Shown here piece after piece: positions 1 through 6,129 of a stretch of 6,155 nt of DNA. How positions within the stretch are numbered: position 1 is the stretch's first letter; each line of letters begins with the position of its first letter. A program made the translations under genes and the position numbers. The stretch comes from Parachlamydiaceae bacterium (lineage in GTDB: Bacteria; Chlamydiota; Chlamydiia; Chlamydiales; Parachlamydiaceae): assembly GCA_013815395.1 (NCBI GenBank), contig JACDGH010000163.1:1-6155 (forward strand). Reading direction: 5' to 3'. The notes under the pieces were generated by a model. The model was not told where the DNA came from. It worked only from the letters and a program-made list of their open reading frames with translations, and did not search any database.

Positions 1-2
1 CC

Positions 3-623
3 GTAACACTATACTCATTATTTCACCTTGGATTGTTATATATCATGGGAGCAGATAACTTAGCTACCTATGGTGCCGTAGCCTTTCCTCGATTCTTAGG
101 GTTATCTCCGGTTTGGGCATCAGCCCTGGAATTTGGAATTTTGGTAGCTATTTTATTTAGCTGGGCCAACTCAGTCTTAGGCGTGACGTTATCAAACATC
201 ACAAGCATTCACTTTATGGCTCGTAAGCGATTGATCTTGGGTGATAAAGTGCTAAGTAAGACTAATAAGAATGATCGTCCTATCTATGTTGCTTTGTTGC
301 ATGGCGTGATTTTATTTACTTCCATCACCTTGATCAGCGATGTCAATATTTTATTCGCTTTAACAAACTTTGGCGTGCTTACCGCCTTTATCTTAACACT
401 GTTTGCCTTGTTTAATGTTTATATCAAGCAAGGGCAATACCTGCATTTTGCCATGACATTTGTAACATTAATGGTATGTATGGTCTTGGTTTATTTCAGT
501 TGGACAAAGATTCCTAGCAGTATCTATTTACTACCTCTTTTTGTAGGCATTTCAGCAGGTGTCTTGATGTATAAAATTCAAGAAATGCGCCAAGCTAAAG
601 AAGTCGTTATGGAAACCGTCTAA
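3..623 (+). CDS. APC-family amino-acid permease, C-terminal half (5'-truncated by window edge)
   Basis: This is an inner-membrane transporter that probably imports an amino acid; the substrate cannot be read from this half. The frame is open from the first full codon at base 3, so the true start lies upstream, and the internal ATG at 33 is just a methionine in the chain. The 206 visible residues contain about six hydrophobic stretches, counted from base 3: 1-16, 39-63, 93-111, 115-140, 147-167 and 172-191. These would fit TM7-12 of a 12-helix APC protein. The basic loop around 72-92 (ARKRLILGDKVLSK, then RPIYVALLHG) matches the family's cytoplasmic loop before a 'TPxxA'-type helix start. The protein ends in a short charged tail (KIQEMRQAKE). 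A strong terminator follows 8 bases after the stop, so this is the last gene of its transcript. The family call is fairly safe; a specific substrate is not supported. Confidence 0.8.
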   Translation, partial: VTLYSLFHLGLLYIMGADNLATYGAVAFPRFLGLSPVWASALEFGILVAILFSWANSVLGVTLSNITSIHFMARKRLILGDKVLSKTNKNDRPIYVALLHGVILFTSITLISDVNILFALTNFGVLTAFILTLFALFNVYIKQGQYLHFAMTFVTLMVCMVLVYFSWTKIPSSIYLLPLFVGISAGVLMYKIQEMRQAKEVVMETV

Positions 624-631
624 GTTTTACT

Positions 632-667
632 GCGATTGCGCATTCGCGCAATCGCTTTTAAGTTTTT
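632..667 (+). terminator. Rho-independent terminator of the permease gene
   Basis: A perfect 10-bp GC-rich stem (GCGATTGCGC at 632-641, GCGCAATCGC at 646-655) encloses the tetraloop ATTC. It is followed at once by TTTTAAGTTTTT. It starts 8 bases after the permease stop and separates that gene from ileS, which therefore needs its own promoter. Confidence 0.93.
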
Positions 668-694
668 CCCTTCCAGATTAATTACGCAAATGAT

Positions 695-732
695 TACAAT
701 CGTCTCTTCCGGCAGAGAATGTGATCTATACT
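695..732 (+). promoter_or_regulatory. Candidate promoter elements for ileS
   Basis: ileS follows a terminator, so a promoter is expected between 668 and 760. Two sigma70-like -10 hexamers can be seen. TATACT at 727-732 has no good -35 at standard spacing. TACAAT at 695-700 has a weak TTCCAG at 671-676, 18 bases upstream. Neither is decisive. No T-box or other recognisable riboswitch precedes the gene. Confidence 0.3.
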
Positions 733-760
733 AAAGAACTTCCCAAAATGGTTATCGTAC

Positions 761-3700
761 ATGTTTGAAGAAATATCCCATGAAACTTTTGATGAAAGAG
801 AAAAGCGCATCCTTGCTTTTTGGCAAAATAATAAAATTTTTGAAAGATCAGTTGAAGAACGCAGTTCAAAGCCTTTATTTTCTTTTTATGATGGCCCTCC
901 CTTTGCAACAGGATTGCCTCATTATGGGCATTTTTTAGCAGGTACAATTAAAGATGTTGTGTTGCGCTATAAGACAATGAAGGGCTTTCAAGTGCCGCGT
1001 CGTTTTGGATGGGATTGCCATGGGTTGCCTATCGAAAATGAAATTGAAAAAGCCTTTGGATTATCCGGCGCCATCTCAATCAAAGAGTTTGGAATCGCTC
1101 GTTTCAATGAAGAATGTCGTAAGATTGTGTTGCGTTACTCTGAGGAATGGAAGACGCTTGTTAACCGAATGGGAAGATGGGTTAATTTTAATGACACTTA
1201 TCGCACTATGGACATTTCTTTTATGGAGTCCGTGTGGTGGGTATTTAAGCAACTTTTTGAACGCGGTTTAGTCTATGAAGGGTATAAAGTTACTCCGTTT
1301 TCTGCGAAGCTAGGAACTCCTCTTTCTAATTTCGAAGCGGGTGAAAATTACAAAGATATTGATGATCCATCATTAACCGTGGCTTTTAGATTGGTGGATG
1401 AACCAGAGACGCATTTGATGATTTGGACAACTACGCCATGGACATTGGTTTCCAACTTAGCTGTGATGGCCGGTCCAGAAATGGAATATGTTAAAGTCCG
1501 CAGTCGTTCCAATGGCAAAAGTTATTATCTTTCCAGCTCAAGGCTGGGCATTTACGATAAGGAAGGCATTGATTATGAGCTTTTAGGGACTTTTAAAGGG
1601 TCGGACTTAGAAGGCAAGCGCTATTTCCCTTTGTTTCCTTATTTTGAAGATCATGCTGAGCAAGGCGCCTTCCGCGTAATCATGGATGCAAATGTTACAA
1701 CTGAAGAGGGCACTGGGCTCGTGCATTGCGCACCGGCATTTGGTGAGGCTGACTTTTATGCTTGCCAACGCGCGGGCATTGAGCTGGTTTGTCCAGTAGA
1801 TGGCAATGGCTTATTTACGCAAGACATCCCTGAATATACCGGTTTATTCGTTAAAGATGCCGATAAAGACATCATCAAGCGCTTGAAAGCCCAAGGATCA
1901 GTTGTTCTGGCTGCTACATTGCGCCACCGTTATCCTTTTTGTTGGCGCTCGGATACGCCATTGATTTATAAAGCTGTGCGTACCTGGTACGTTGCGGTCG
2001 AGAAGATTAAAGATGACCTTTTAGCTTCTAACCAGCAAATCCATTGGACTCCTGAAAATATAAAGAATGGACGTTTTGGCAAGTGGTTGGAAGGTGCGCG
2101 CGATTGGGCCATTAGTCGTAATCGCTATTGGGGCACGCCCATTCCTATTTGGCGCGCAGATGAAGATGGGGAAGTATTAGTTTTAGGCAGCATAGCTGAG
2201 CTAGAAAGCGCTACCGGGGCAAAAGTCACAGATTTACATCGCCATTTCATTGATGATCTCACTTTTCTGCGAGATGGCAAGACATTCCGACGTATTCCTG
2301 AGGTATTTGACTGTTGGTTTGAATCCGGATCCATGCCTTATGCTCAGAATCATTATCCCTTTGAAAATGCGCATTTATTTGAGCAAGGCTTTCCGGCTGA
2401 TTTTATTGGAGAAGGTCTAGATCAAACGCGTGGTTGGTTTTATACGCTGACGATCTTATCGACAGCTTTATTTAAGAAACCGGCATTTAAAAACGTGGTC
2501 GTCAACGGTATCGTATTAGCCGAAGATGGCGCGAAAATGTCGAAAAGGCTGCGCAATTATCCCGACCCTAGTATTGTGATTAACCGCTACGGTGCGGATG
2601 CTGTTCGTCTATATATGATGCATAGTCCCGCTGTAAAAGCTGATGATTTGTGCTTTGCAGAAGCTGGTGTTGAGCTTGTTTTACGCCAAGTGTTAATTCC
2701 ACTATGGAATGCTTTTAGCTTTTTCGTCACTTATGGTCGCATCTATAATTGGGAACACAAACCAGTACCTTTGAAACCTGAAGCTGTGATCGATCAATGG
2801 ATGCTTTCTTTGCTCAATAAATTGATCAAGGATGTTCAGGAAGGGATGGACGATTATGATTTAAGTCGCTCTGTTGAACCATTTGTGGCATTTGTCGACC
2901 AATTAACTAATTGGTATATCCGCAGAAGTCGCCGCCGTTTTTGGGATGATAAACAATCTGTGGATCGCGATGAGGCCTTTGCGACATTGCATTATGTGCT
3001 TACAGAGTTAGTCAAAATCGCCGCACCATTTATTCCTTTCCTTTCCGAAGCGATTTATAAAAATCTACGTCGACAAGGAATGCCGGATTCTGTACATTTA
3101 TGCGATTTTCCGACATATCACTTGGAAAGAAGAAATGAGATATTGGAACGCGCTATGGCAGCCGTGCAAACGACTGTGAGTTTGGGACATTCATTACGCA
3201 AAGAACATAAGCTTAAAGTGCGTCAGCCCTTGCCGGCCGCGCATATTGCTTCTGAAGATAAAGAAGTCCTTCGCTTTCTAAAAGATCAGAAGCATCTGAT
3301 TGCCGAAGAGCTAAATGTCAAAGATGTTGTATTTGATATCGACGAAAAAGAATTTGTCGTGTTAAAAGCAAAGCCTAACTTCCGTATTTTAGGTAAGAAG
3401 GTTGGGAAGCTAATGCGTAGTGTGCAAATTGCTATAGATGCCTTTACACATGATCAACTAACTACGTTGCTGAATGGCGGAGAAGTGAACTTACTGGTCG
3501 AGGGCGAATCTGTGATTTTAACTCCTGAAGATGTTCAGGTAGAACGTCAAGTGCGCGAAGGTCTTATTGCCGCTAATGCTGGCCTAATCACAATCGCGCT
3601 TGATACGAATTTGTCGGATGAATTATTGCTGGAAGGTCTAGCAAGAGAAGTGATTAACAAAATTAATACGATGCGTCGAGAAGATGGCTTTGAGGTTACG

Positions 3701-3874
3701 GATCGCATTCATATTCAGATGCAGGCCACCGACCGACTTAAGCAATGTTTTGATAAGTACAGTTCGATGATCAATGGAGAAGTATTAGCACTTTCTGTGG
3801 AATTTGGGCCTTGTGAAGGCACAGTTTGGGATTTAAATGGCGAAGCTACGACAATTGCATTGAAGAAAGCATAA
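761..3874 (+). CDS. ileS: Isoleucyl-tRNA synthetase, eukaryote-like (type 2)
   Basis: This cytoplasmic class I enzyme charges tRNA-Ile with isoleucine using ATP. The protein has 1037 residues, a full length for the type 2 family. The Rossmann core opens with GPPFATG and the HIGH-type motif HYGH (54-57), then GWDCHGLPIE (83-92). The CP1 editing domain shows TTTPWT (223-228) and GTGLVHCAPAFGEADF (317-332), including the conserved editing Asp at 331. The core resumes with GEGLDQTRGWFYTL (550-563) and KMSKR (592-596). The anticodon-binding helical domain follows from about 680, with NWYIRRSRRRFW near 715-728 and RQPLP further on. The C-terminal domain carries EGLAREVINKIN. The zinc-finger tail of classical bacterial IleRS is not seen. 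The ATG at 761 gives the expected N-terminus but has no clear Shine-Dalgarno; the ATG at 748 is out of frame. The gene stands alone behind a terminator, possibly read together with the small antitoxin gene downstream. Confidence 0.97.
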   Translation: MFEEISHETFDEREKRILAFWQNNKIFERSVEERSSKPLFSFYDGPPFATGLPHYGHFLAGTIKDVVLRYKTMKGFQVPRRFGWDCHGLPIENEIEKAFGLSGAISIKEFGIARFNEECRKIVLRYSEEWKTLVNRMGRWVNFNDTYRTMDISFMESVWWVFKQLFERGLVYEGYKVTPFSAKLGTPLSNFEAGENYKDIDDPSLTVAFRLVDEPETHLMIWTTTPWTLVSNLAVMAGPEMEYVKVRSRSNGKSYYLSSSRLGIYDKEGIDYELLGTFKGSDLEGKRYFPLFPYFEDHAEQGAFRVIMDANVTTEEGTGLVHCAPAFGEADFYACQRAGIELVCPVDGNGLFTQDIPEYTGLFVKDADKDIIKRLKAQGSVVLAATLRHRYPFCWRSDTPLIYKAVRTWYVAVEKIKDDLLASNQQIHWTPENIKNGRFGKWLEGARDWAISRNRYWGTPIPIWRADEDGEVLVLGSIAELESATGAKVTDLHRHFIDDLTFLRDGKTFRRIPEVFDCWFESGSMPYAQNHYPFENAHLFEQGFPADFIGEGLDQTRGWFYTLTILSTALFKKPAFKNVVVNGIVLAEDGAKMSKRLRNYPDPSIVINRYGADAVRLYMMHSPAVKADDLCFAEAGVELVLRQVLIPLWNAFSFFVTYGRIYNWEHKPVPLKPEAVIDQWMLSLLNKLIKDVQEGMDDYDLSRSVEPFVAFVDQLTNWYIRRSRRRFWDDKQSVDRDEAFATLHYVLTELVKIAAPFIPFLSEAIYKNLRRQGMPDSVHLCDFPTYHLERRNEILERAMAAVQTTVSLGHSLRKEHKLKVRQPLPAAHIASEDKEVLRFLKDQKHLIAEELNVKDVVFDIDEKEFVVLKAKPNFRILGKKVGKLMRSVQIAIDAFTHDQLTTLLNGGEVNLLVEGESVILTPEDVQVERQVREGLIAANAGLITIALDTNLSDELLLEGLAREVINKINTMRREDGFEVTDRIHIQMQATDRLKQCFDKYSSMINGEVLALSVEFGPCEGTVWDLNGEATTIALKKA

Positions 3875-3887
3875 AATTATAAAGATA

Positions 3888-3909
3888 GTGGAAGCGGATA
3901 GCCTCCCAC
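3888..3909 (+). other. Imperfect hairpin between ileS and the antitoxin gene
   Basis: GTGGAAGC (3888-3895) can pair imperfectly with GCCTCCCAC (3901-3909) around the loop GGATA. No T-run follows, so it is a poor terminator candidate. It may be an attenuating or RNA-stabilising hairpin, or chance. It lies in the 61-base gap between the two genes. Confidence 0.25.
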
Positions 3910-3935
3910 GATAAACATACTCAACAAGAGGGCAC

Positions 3936-4184
3936 ATGGAAACAGTAACGGCTCAAGAAGCTAATGATAATTTGATGGCAATGTTAAGTAATGCCTCAAA
4001 TGAGCAATGCAAATATCGCATCACTTCAGCTGAAGGAACCGTTGTAATGCTTTCTGAAGAAAGCTATGAGAGTCTTCTGGTGACCCTTGAAATGCTTTCT
4101 AGTCCAATTTTGTTTAATAATATGGATGAAATGGAATGTGCTCTTATTGCAGAAGGTGCTGGCGCATATATAACTATGGACTAA
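3936..4184 (+). CDS. Phd/YefM-family antitoxin, apparently orphan
   Basis: This 82-residue protein resembles type II antitoxins of the Phd/YefM family, which bind DNA with the N-terminal half and block an RelE/YoeB- or Doc-type toxin with the C-terminal half. The visible match is METVTAQEANDNLMAMLSN (strand-helix start, as in YefM 'TxTEARxNLxxLL'), then YRITSAEGTVVMLSEESYESL, the family's 'ITxxxGxxVVLSxxxYxSL' pattern, then LEMLSSP. The C-terminal third (about 60-82) is unusual and glycine/alanine-rich at its end (EGAGAYITMD). A purine-rich AAGAGGG ends 3 bases before the ATG, rather close for a Shine-Dalgarno. No toxin gene follows: the next gene is ridA on the other strand 70 bases away. 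It may act alone as an autorepressor, neutralise a toxin encoded elsewhere, or be a leftover. The family call rests on a by-eye pattern match. Confidence 0.72.
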   Translation: METVTAQEANDNLMAMLSNASNEQCKYRITSAEGTVVMLSEESYESLLVTLEMLSSPILFNNMDEMECALIAEGAGAYITMD

Positions 4185-4205
4185 ATATGGGTCCCTCAAG
4201 GTAGC

Positions 4206-4245
4206 CAGGGCATCTCGCCCTGCTTTCCATAAGTCAACGAGACTT
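4206..4245. terminator. Two small palindromes between convergent genes, possible weak terminator
   Basis: CAGGGC (4206-4211) and GCCCTG (4217-4222) form a perfect 6-bp stem with loop ATCTC. A second stem, AAGTC (4231-4235) and GACTT (4241-4245), is followed by TTG and more T-rich sequence on the plus strand. They sit between the stops of the antitoxin gene and ridA, where a shared terminator is expected. Neither has a strong T-tract, so the call is tentative. The first may instead be a dispersed intergenic palindrome. Confidence 0.35.
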
Positions 4246-4254
4246 TTGTCCTTA

Positions 4255-4662
4255 TTATTTACGAACCACTGCAATGCAAGAAATCTCAATAGAAGCGTCA
4301 AGGGGAAGTTTTGCGACTTGTATTGTCTGTCGTGCGGGAAAATTGGTATTGGTAAAGCGTCTTTTATATTCTTCATTCACTTTTTGAAAATCGTTAATGT
4401 CTTTTAAAAATATCTCCACGCGCACTACATCACTCAAACTACTATTTGCCGCTATCAAGATAGCTTCTATGTTATCCAATACACGCCGTGTGGCTTCTTC
4501 CACGCCACCTTCAACAAGCGTTCCTGTGATAGGATCTAGCGGTAATTGACCCGAAACAAACAAAAGCTCAGAATTAGTGATATTCACGCTTAATGCTTGA
4601 GAATACGGACCTATCGCTTGTGGTGCTTGTTGTGTTTCAATTTTTTTGATTAAATTTTCCAT
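4255..4662 (-). CDS. ridA: RidA family (YjgF/YER057c/UK114) enamine/imine deaminase
   Basis: RidA hydrolyses reactive enamine/imine intermediates such as 2-aminoacrylate, released by PLP-dependent threonine or serine dehydratases, and so protects PLP enzymes. It works as a cytoplasmic homotrimer. The protein has 135 residues, slightly longer than the usual 125-130 because of a short N-terminal extension. Visible hallmarks are IGPYSQA (17-23, Tyr20), FVSGQLPLDPITG (35-47), the helix EEATRRVLDNIEAIL (55-69), VVRVEIFLKDINDF (79-92) and FPARQTIQVAKLPLDASIEI (108-127). Arg111 matches the substrate-binding arginine of active RidA, and Glu126 the conserved glutamate, so deaminase activity is likely. 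The start is supported by a good Shine-Dalgarno, AAAGGA on the minus strand (complement of 4671-4676), 8 bases before the ATG. It is a single minus-strand gene converging on the antitoxin gene. Confidence 0.95.
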   Translation of the reverse strand: MENLIKKIETQQAPQAIGPYSQALSVNITNSELLFVSGQLPLDPITGTLVEGGVEEATRRVLDNIEAILIAANSSLSDVVRVEIFLKDINDFQKVNEEYKRRFTNTNFPARQTIQVAKLPLDASIEISCIAVVRK

Positions 4663-5040
4663 TTTTAATTTCCTTTTTTTACGCCTATGAATGCAAAATC
4701 CGGTTCTTCCTTATTGTTCTTTTTATTCATTCCTGACTGGATCAAGAAAAAGATGTTGGCTACAAGTATTTATAGACTAGTGGGCTATTACGTCCCCCCT
4801 ACCGTGGAAAGAAAGCTTTTGATACAAGCAAGACTTAAGATATGCTACCTTAACTATGTTGTACAGCCTTTTGTCGGAAAATCCAACCGGATTTTGAGAG
4901 TCATGGTTTCTCGCTTTTCCTATATCAGATTTTTTTTCCTTCAAAAATAAAATTTATTAAATATTATAAATAAATTTATATTATCTTAACATTATTTATA
5001 TATAGTCGGTCTTGTTTAAATAATTAATATATTAACTAAT
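4663..5040. other. Intergenic region between divergent ridA and the Inc-like gene
   Basis: No convincing gene is seen here. The stretch must hold the minus-strand ridA promoter and the plus-strand promoter of the gene at 5052; neither gives a clean -35/-10 pair, although many AT-rich -10-like hexamers exist. An 87-codon open frame (4687-4950) lacks a ribosome binding site and any recognisable motif. Other contents are a 12-bp inverted repeat (4694-4705 and 4885-4896), a local hairpin at 4878-4895, a run of eight T at 4930-4937, and 42 bases with no G or C at 4943-4984. Confidence 0.6.
4694..4896. repeat. 12-bp inverted repeat about 200 bp apart
   Basis: CAAAATCCGGTT at 4694-4705 is the exact reverse complement of AACCGGATTTTG at 4885-4896. 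The right copy also sits in a local 7-bp hairpin (AAAATCC at 4878-4884, loop AACC, GGATTTT at 4889-4895). The enclosed ~180 bases have no recognisable coding content and no clear target duplication flanks them. It could be the ends of a small non-autonomous element or a paired regulatory site. Confidence 0.4.
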
Positions 5041-5045
5041 GGAGG
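5041..5045 (+). promoter_or_regulatory. Strong Shine-Dalgarno of the Inc-like gene
   Basis: GGAGG is placed 6 bases before the ATG at 5052. It is nearly the only GC-rich stretch in a leader that is otherwise almost pure A/T, and it fixes the start codon. Confidence 0.9.
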
Positions 5046-5051
5046 TTTAAA

Positions 5052-5771
5052 ATGAGTACAGGAAATATAGGAAATACCAGTGTGTCATATTCAATGAAAT
5101 CAATTTCTAATTCAATGGAATTATTTTCAAAAAACAATAATGAAATTGTAAATCTTAAAAAAGATTTAAGCAGTTATGAAAAGAATCCCAATTTTTATAG
5201 AAATAGGAAAATTGTGGGAATAGCAAAAAGTATTGCTGTAGTTGCTGCTGTAGCATTAGCATGTTATTTTACCTTTTCTATAGGAGTTCCTCTTTTTATT
5301 GCTGCGTTGTCTGGTTTTAGTCCCTCTGGACTGGCTGCAGGAGGGATTCTATTTACAATGTCTGCCCCTGCTGGAGGATTATCTGTAATTCCCAAACTTA
5401 ATCCATTCATATACAGAAGTGCGCAAGGTGATAAGGCAAGAGTAGAAAAATTAGCAGATGAAAATAAAGCTTTGAAGGCCAGCGCTATCACCAAAAAAAC
5501 AACGCTTTCTCACTATTTAGAAATACTGAAAGAAAATGTAAAGAGTTGTGAAATAGTTTTAGAATATAAATTTAATGAAGATATATGGAGTCACGTCACA
5601 AAATTACTACCACATCTTGCGAATATAAAAGATGTTGAGCAGCAAGAATTTGAATGGCGCAAATACAACACATTTTTCTTAGGCCAAAAACAAAATCTGC
5701 CTACACAAATTAACTCTTTAGAATCGCAATTAATAGATTTGGAAGTTGAGATTGATTTGATGGAAAGATAA
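5052..5771 (+). CDS. Putative Inc-like (inclusion membrane) protein with bilobed hydrophobic domain and coiled-coil tail
   Basis: I do not recognise a named family; the call rests on architecture. The 239 residues start with a Ser/Asn/Thr-rich polar segment (1-35) with no Sec signal peptide, as in many type III secreted proteins. A charged helix (30-50) follows. Next come two neighbouring hydrophobic lobes, about 54-89 (IVGIAKSIAVVAAVALACYF...) and 92-113 (SGLAAGGILFTMSAPAGGL), separated by a short SGFSP turn. The rest (125-239) is hydrophilic and strongly helical, with likely coiled coils at about 127-162 and 215-239. Chlamydial Inc proteins are defined by such a bilobed hydrophobic hairpin, which inserts in the inclusion membrane with both ends facing the host cytosol. 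A strong GGAGG site supports the start. The gene is richer in A+T than ileS, suggesting a fast-evolving or acquired gene. The stop may be secondary (see findings). Alternatively it is an ordinary two-helix membrane protein of unknown role. Confidence 0.6.
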   Translation: MSTGNIGNTSVSYSMKSISNSMELFSKNNNEIVNLKKDLSSYEKNPNFYRNRKIVGIAKSIAVVAAVALACYFTFSIGVPLFIAALSGFSPSGLAAGGILFTMSAPAGGLSVIPKLNPFIYRSAQGDKARVEKLADENKALKASAITKKTTLSHYLEILKENVKSCEIVLEYKFNEDIWSHVTKLLPHLANIKDVEQQEFEWRKYNTFFLGQKQNLPTQINSLESQLIDLEVEIDLMER

Positions 5772-5813
5772 AAGTGTATTAAATGAACGGATAGAATTAG
5801 AGGTAGATCGAAG

Positions 5814-6122
5814 TTAGTAGAGCCGCACTTCCGATGCTGTCAGGAAATAGCTGAAACTAGATAGTTTGCTTGCCCTTGGCGAAGCTTCTGGAGTGCGTCA
5901 GCTCCTGCTTGCGCCCTTTAATTCAGAAGATCACTCTAAGCCCCCTAGTATATAATCAAGTAATCAGAGACTAAAAACTTATTGCAAAACCATTCTATTT
6001 TGCTACAATTGATCTCCTGAATTAAAGGGCGCAGCAGGAGCTGACGCACTCCAAAGGCTTCGCCAAAGGCAAATTATCTATTCTGCTATTCTTTGTCAGC
6101 CTCGGAAGTGCGGCTCTACTAA
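5814..6122. repeat. Large inverted-repeat (foldback, MITE-like) element
   Basis: The left arm (5814-5933, 120 bases) is the near-perfect reverse complement of the right arm (6010-6122, 113 bases). My hand alignment gives 102 matches in 113 aligned columns, with three gaps of 2, 4 and 1 bases. The outer 21 bases (beginning TTAGTAGAGCCGCACTTCC) and the stretch around GGAGTGCGTCAGCTCCTGC are identical. The 76-base centre (5934-6009) is AT-rich and non-coding. No transposase is present. Both outer ends carry a TA dinucleotide just outside GTAGAGCC, which would fit TA-target insertion as in IS630/Tc1-mariner-derived MITEs, but no longer target duplication is seen. Transcribed, it would make a very long hairpin and could end transcription from the gene upstream, whose stop lies 42 bases before it. 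Confidence 0.85.
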
Positions 6123-6129
6123 TCTCCCA

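Noticed and set aside
668..760. T-box or other leader riboswitch before ileS
   Set aside because: The leader is under 100 bases, has no T-box core sequence and no antiterminator/terminator pair. T-boxes are also not expected in this lineage.
1005..1271. Open frames inside ileS (this one, 2125-2334 minus and 726-947 minus)
   Set aside because: All lie wholly or mostly within the well-supported ileS gene in other frames and show no family pattern.
4026..4376. 116-codon minus-strand open frame
   Set aside because: It overlaps the antitoxin gene on the opposite strand and the 3' part of ridA in another frame. Both of those have clear family patterns, so this is a shadow.
4687..4950. 87-codon plus-strand open frame in the intergenic region
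   Set aside because: It has no Shine-Dalgarno, no recognisable motif, an unusual residue mix rich in Phe/Tyr/Arg from AT-rich DNA, and it spans the 12-bp inverted repeat and the ridA leader. A degraded gene cannot be excluded, but nothing supports it.
5264..5494. 76-codon minus-strand open frame inside the Inc-like gene
   Set aside because: It is antisense to the hydrophobic domain coding region, has no ribosome binding site of note, and reads as composition-driven sequence.
5814..6122. CRISPR array or tRNA/rRNA gene in the repeat-rich right end
   Set aside because: The repeat is one inverted pair, not a series of direct repeats with spacers, and no cloverleaf or rRNA signature is visible.
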